64,000 nt of DNA from Alkalihalobacterium chitinilyticum. GTDB lineage: Bacteria; Bacillota; Bacilli; Bacillales; Bacillaceae_F. Position numbers and translations under genes: made by a program. Positions 60,594 through 64,000 of this stretch are shown piece after piece. Below the pieces are notes generated by a model. That model was not told the DNA's origin and did no database searches. It worked only from the letters and a program-made list of their open reading frames with translations. The DNA lies in NCBI RefSeq assembly GCF_029028005.1, contig NZ_JAOTPO010000005.1, positions 186,001 to 250,000 on the forward strand, written 5' to 3'. How positions within the stretch are numbered: the first letter of the stretch is position 1; each line of letters starts with the position of its first letter.

Positions 60594-61241
60594 TTATTCA
60601 ACGATCGTTAAGATTTCCTCAACAGGTTTTCTTGGCATCGTTTTGGGTTGATCCGTCGGGTGTCCTAATGAAATAACCATGTTAATTTCTTTGTGCCCTT
60701 CGATGTTTAAATATTGGCGGAGCTTGTCTTGTGCTAATAAAACCGGACCCGTCATCGGACAAGTACCTAAACCTTTCGCATGGGCAGCTAACATTAAGTT
60801 CTGAGCCGCTAAACAACTGCTTTTAATTCCTTCTTCAGTCCAAACCTCTTCTTCAACAAAGCCAATTGGATCAAAAATCTTGTCTTTGAATTTTGATTCA
60901 TATGGCGTCGCTAAACAAACGATAAGAACCGGTGCTTCCGAAAACGCTGTCGCATATGGACCGAAAGAACGAACGAGTAGTTTCGCTGGTTTCTCTAACC
61001 CTTTTTCTTTCGCCTCTTCTGCTTTTTCATGAAGGGCAGCCCAAGTCATATCTTCAATTTCTTTAATCTTTTCTTTATTCGTCACAACAACAAACTCCCA
61101 TGTTTGTGAATTTGTATCGGACGGTGCGTACCTAGCGCAATCAATAATATCTAAAATATCTTGTTTGTCTACAGGTTTGTCCTGAAACTTACGAATACTT
61201 CTTCTTTCTTGTATTAATTGTTTCGTTTGCAAAAAATCCAT
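60594..61241 (-). CDS. Nitroreductase family protein
   Basis: 215 aa FMN enzyme. It begins IQERRSIRKFQDKPVDK, the FMN phosphate-binding RRSxRxF motif, with CARYAPSDTNSQTWEFVVV and the C-terminal GLGTCPMTGPVL and EINMVISLGHPTDQPKTMPRKPVEEI. Members reduce nitro compounds, quinones or flavins with NAD(P)H. Its physiological substrate is unknown. Monocistronic. Confidence 0.9.
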   Translation of the reverse strand: MDFLQTKQLIQERRSIRKFQDKPVDKQDILDIIDCARYAPSDTNSQTWEFVVVTNKEKIKEIEDMTWAALHEKAEEAKEKGLEKPAKLLVRSFGPYATAFSEAPVLIVCLATPYESKFKDKIFDPIGFVEEEVWTEEGIKSSCLAAQNLMLAAHAKGLGTCPMTGPVLLAQDKLRQYLNIEGHKEINMVISLGHPTDQPKTMPRKPVEEILTIVE

Positions 61242-61433
61242 GAAAACACCCTTTTCAATTTGTTATGATGTAAAAATTTCTAATAATACATGTTTATTTT
61301 AACAAAAGAACAGCAAAATGCCATTAATGATTGCAAAAAAGATAAAACCACCTTATATGGCAAAGGTGACAAATATGTATAACTTCATCCAAACGAAGCA
61401 ACCTACTAGTACTAGTCATTGGAGGTGTAAGTA

Positions 61434-61925
61434 GTGAACAGAAAACAAGAGCGTACCTTCTTATCCATCATTACTTTGATCTCATTATCCTTATTACCTT
61501 TTGCGATTGTAAAGCGCTCATTTAAAGATTGGATCATTGTTTTTCTTGTTAGCTGTATTGGAAATGCGTTTGCAGACCGCCTTCTTGTGTCAAAAGGTTA
61601 CTTGAAATATAAAGTAAGACCTTTTAAGACGAACTTTGCGATTCATTTTCCTTTTGACTTTATCCATTATCCGTTGCTTCTCCTTTATTATAATCAATGG
61701 ACACTAAACAGCCGACCACTGGGAATCATTCTAAAATTGTTTCCTTTTATCATTCCTCAAACAATTATTGAAACGGTTGTTGAGAAAAAAACAGATTTAA
61801 TTACGTGGAGAAAAGGCTATACTTGGTATCATTCATTTGTTTCGTTACTTATCAAATTTTTACTGTGTCGATGTATCATAGCCCTCATTCGGAAGATCAA
61901 TACTGAAAAATTATCAACGACATAA
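61434..61925 (+). CDS. CBO0543 family membrane protein
   Basis: 163 aa with four hydrophobic segments. SCIGNAFADRLLVSKGYLKYKVRPF, FPFDFIHYPLLLLYYNQWT, IPQTIIETVVEKKTDLI and WRKGYTWYHSF follow the CBO0543 pattern. GTG at 61434 after GGAGGTG. Third member of this family in the window. Function unknown. Confidence 0.75.
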   Translation: MNRKQERTFLSIITLISLSLLPFAIVKRSFKDWIIVFLVSCIGNAFADRLLVSKGYLKYKVRPFKTNFAIHFPFDFIHYPLLLLYYNQWTLNSRPLGIILKLFPFIIPQTIIETVVEKKTDLITWRKGYTWYHSFVSLLIKFLLCRCIIALIRKINTEKLSTT

Positions 61926-61957
61926 AAGTTCCACCCTATAAATGAAGACCATATCAT

Positions 61958-62003
61958 AAAAAAACACCTCAGGACGAAGGAATTCGACTTTGAGGTGTTT
62001 TTT
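61958..62003. terminator. Bidirectional terminator
   Basis: AAAAAACACCTCA...TGAGGTGTTTTTT, perfect 13-bp stem between convergent genes. Confidence 0.9.
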
Positions 62004-62018
62004 CCTGCACCAAACGTA

Positions 62019-62702
62019 TTAACCAGACATAGATTTTATGGACCAAGTGCTCTTTTTCTTTTTAATAAGAAACGTATAAATATTAAAGACCACAATGATG
62101 ACCAACAGGAGTAGACCAATTGTGTAGTAGTTCAGTCCTAATTTAATTAAGCTCATCGGAAGAAGGCCTAATAGGAAAAAGTAGATGAGGTTCCCGCAAG
62201 CTGTAGCAGCTAAGAAGTGCTTCAAGTGAATGGAACTAACAGCAGATACGATATTTACTAGGCTCGTTGGAACAAAAGGAAAAACTCTTCCGATAAAAAC
62301 ATACAATAGACCATTCGCTTCGATTTTATCTTTGAGATCTGTATTCAATTTCTCAACTAGACGATCTTGAAAAATATAACGGGCTACTAGAAAAATAATA
62401 ACTGCAGCAACAACACTCGTTAACCAGCTCCAAATCACACCGTAAAAAAATCCAAACAACACCATATTAAAAGTAATTAATAATAAAAGGGGTATGAGCG
62501 TAAAGGCATTCTGGATAATCATTAAAATGAATGTAACCGTCAAAAGTAATGTTATATTATCGTTTAGTAACAATTGCACACCTTCAAAATCAGCTTGGAT
62601 GATTAAATTAAAAAGATCAGTTCGTTGAAAAGTTATCAAACTAATCGTAATCATCGATAGAAAAAAGCTTAATCTAATCCAATAAAAAATGTAAGTCACC
62701 AC
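62019..62702 (-). CDS. TVP38/TMEM64 (DedA-like) membrane protein
   Basis: 227 aa with about six helices. The VTT-domain centre VFIGRVFPFVPTSLVNIVSAVS and the preceding ARYIFQDRLVEKL are typical: a re-entrant F-P-x-x-P helix. Family members scramble or flip phospholipids. GTG start after GGAGGGG. A short basic tail (KKKKSTWSIKS) ends the protein. Confidence 0.85.
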   Translation of the reverse strand: MVTYIFYWIRLSFFLSMITISLITFQRTDLFNLIIQADFEGVQLLLNDNITLLLTVTFILMIIQNAFTLIPLLLLITFNMVLFGFFYGVIWSWLTSVVAAVIIFLVARYIFQDRLVEKLNTDLKDKIEANGLLYVFIGRVFPFVPTSLVNIVSAVSSIHLKHFLAATACGNLIYFFLLGLLPMSLIKLGLNYYTIGLLLLVIIVVFNIYTFLIKKKKSTWSIKSMSG

Positions 62703-62996
62703 CCCTCCATCCGTAAATGTTTACGGTGCTGTTTCCGAACTATTTATATATTATGTTTATTATAATAATCTAGTGTTCGACTGTCTAAGCTTAATTGTCT
62801 ACAAGATCTAGGTTACAACCATAATATGAACACAATATGAACAAAGGGATAAGTCTCAATTGGTAAGAGTTTCCTGAAGGGGGTGTACCAGATAGATGCT
62901 GTTTTTTGAAGTTATAGATTTTTTTCCTTGTAATTAAAAAAACTTGTCTTTAATAAAATAGGCCTGTCTAGTTTTAGTAGACAAGCCCCTTTTCGA
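62703..62996. other. Intergenic region with terminator
   Basis: 294 bp. GGCTTGTCTA...TAGACAGGCC hairpin at 62961-62987 with TATTTTATT on the minus strand terminates the GH18 gene. Nothing else is recognised. Confidence 0.65.
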
Positions 62997-64000
62997 TTAT
63001 TGGTTAAGACCTTCGTGAACCGCATTCCAGAAGGCTTCGTCTTCTTGCCCCATTCTCCAAGTAGACACGCCGCCTAATTGATATTTATGAACCAATTCAG
63101 TCTTTAGCGTGATGCTTTTTTCATTTTCAAACCATACGGTATGTTGATGACCATTCGCATCAGTATAATGGAAAAATGGCGATTGTGATTGATGATCCCA
63201 TTGTACGGTTGCATTTGTTGTATTTAAAAGGGTTTTCACGTTTCTCCAAGTGATCGCTCGGCTACTAGATGGTTGATCTAAATTCCAATCATAGGCATAG
63301 GCAGGTAAACCGATCAGGATTTTTTCAGCAGGCATTTCACTCGTCGCATACTTTAGTACATTTTCGACCCAATTCAAACCTGCAACGGGTCCTGGCTCTC
63401 CCCATGAACCGTGTTGGTCATATGTCATCACTTGAACATAATCAGCAAGCTCTCCAATGGTACGATACTCAAATGTTCCGCTCCACGCCCATGTTGGAAA
63501 ATCTCCAGTTTTAGCTGGCACTGAAACAATAACGGGATAGTTATGTGCATGAAAAACATCGACTAGCTCTCTAACAAACTCGTTAAAAAGAGCACGGTCT
63601 GACGCATACATATTTTCAAAGTTTAAATTAATCCCATCGTATTCTTTCGTTTGCACTAACTCTAACATATTTTGAATCGTCGTCGTTCGAAGCGCTACGC
63701 TTGAAAGAATTGTATGAGTCATAGCTGGGTCAAATTTATTTTGAATCGTTACAAATGGTGCTACACCATTCTCTTTTGCAAATGTTACCGCTTCACTTGC
63801 ATCAAAACCTTCAATTGTTCCTCTAGCGGTCACATCATAGGAAGTAACTGCAATTGTATTTAAGTACGAATGAAAGCTCGTTAACGAATTGTAGGATGAC
63901 ATATCAGTATGCCAGTATTTCGTATAGTATCCGAGATTTATGAGTTCTTTACTGTCTTTAATAGGTTCTTCTTTTATCGGTTCTGCGATTGGTTCAGAAG
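62997..64000 (-). CDS. GH18-family glycoside hydrolase, 5' end outside window (partial)
   Basis: At least 334 codons, open to the window edge. A linker with Glu-Pro repeats (EPIAEPIKEEPIKD) precedes a GH18 barrel: INLGYYTKYWHTDMSSYNS, then YDGINLNFENM, the DGxDxDxE catalytic motif with Glu as acid and Asn at two Asp positions, as in spore-cortex SleL/YaaH-like enzymes. The closing segments VMTYDQHGSWGEPGPV and GLPAYAYDW are typical. It probably cleaves muramic or N-acetylglucosamine linkages in peptidoglycan. The linker suggests an N-terminal binding or anchor domain off the edge. Confidence 0.85.
   Translation of the reverse strand, partial: SEPIAEPIKEEPIKDSKELINLGYYTKYWHTDMSSYNSLTSFHSYLNTIAVTSYDVTARGTIEGFDASEAVTFAKENGVAPFVTIQNKFDPAMTHTILSSVALRTTTIQNMLELVQTKEYDGINLNFENMYASDRALFNEFVRELVDVFHAHNYPVIVSVPAKTGDFPTWAWSGTFEYRTIGELADYVQVMTYDQHGSWGEPGPVAGLNWVENVLKYATSEMPAEKILIGLPAYAYDWNLDQPSSSRAITWRNVKTLLNTTNATVQWDHQSQSPFFHYTDANGHQHTVWFENEKSITLKTELVHKYQLGGVSTWRMGQEDEAFWNAVHEGLNQ

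Overview
The window is chromosomal DNA from a low-GC, endospore-forming Bacillaceae bacterium. Evidence for this is the strong AGGAGG ribosome-binding sites with frequent GTG/TTG starts, a set of spore-coat and germination genes (GerP-family proteins, YppG-like, YjcZ-like miniproteins, a LysM coat-like protein), KtrAB with a ydaO-type c-di-AMP leader, AcuA, YugO and YsnF homologues. The NhaC-type antiporter and several K+ genes would suit a halotolerant or alkaliphilic relative, but the species cannot be named from this sequence alone.

Layout. 0-12 kb: azoreductase behind three copies of a GTTG-N6-CAAC element, a mini flavoprotein, small membrane proteins, two decayed gene remnants, acuA, an orphan cobalamin riboswitch, an Rrf2 regulator beside an SLC13/RCK permease, an FAD amine-oxidase-like protein and CBO0543-family membrane proteins. 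12-21 kb: ion homeostasis (YugO channel, KtrB/KtrA with c-di-AMP riboswitch, NhaC antiporter), two DUF2382 stress proteins, an LD-carboxypeptidase and a lipoprotein. Two inverted copies of a palindromic element flank the ktr genes. 21-25.5 kb: a minus-strand gas-vesicle operon (gvpA-O-N-F-G-L-S-K-J plus a 45-aa terminal gene) in which gvpN carries one in-frame stop codon. 25.8-38.5 kb: DUF2243/CtaG, an MFS carrier, a tandem AbrB-fold protein, a two-component system, the CopA copper ATPase and a siroheme-reductase-like protein that both have CsoR/CstR-like palindromes, and cardiolipin synthase.

39-55 kb is the most unusual part. It holds an eight-repeat secreted protein and a cluster of spore-coat genes, many with CATACGATA-like sigma-K boxes. 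Among them are the parts of an ECF-type Ni/Co importer (CbiO, CbiM, CbiQ, a NikL-like protein and a His-rich lipoprotein). Next to cbiO lies an arginase-superfamily enzyme whose motifs match the nickel-dependent guanidine hydrolase (GdmH) type rather than agmatinase. The inferred system is nickel uptake feeding guanidine breakdown, within a sporulation neighbourhood. Three kinds of tandem intergenic repeat also occur here or nearby: 51-bp, about 50-bp, and about 20-bp GGACAATAAA arrays.

55-64 kb: a valine-catabolism-type operon (mmsA, 3-hydroxyisobutyryl-CoA hydrolase, iron-dependent alcohol dehydrogenase), a nitroreductase, another CBO0543 protein, a TVP38/DedA-like protein and a GH18 hydrolase running off the right edge.

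All functional calls come from reading motifs and remembered family features. No database search was possible.
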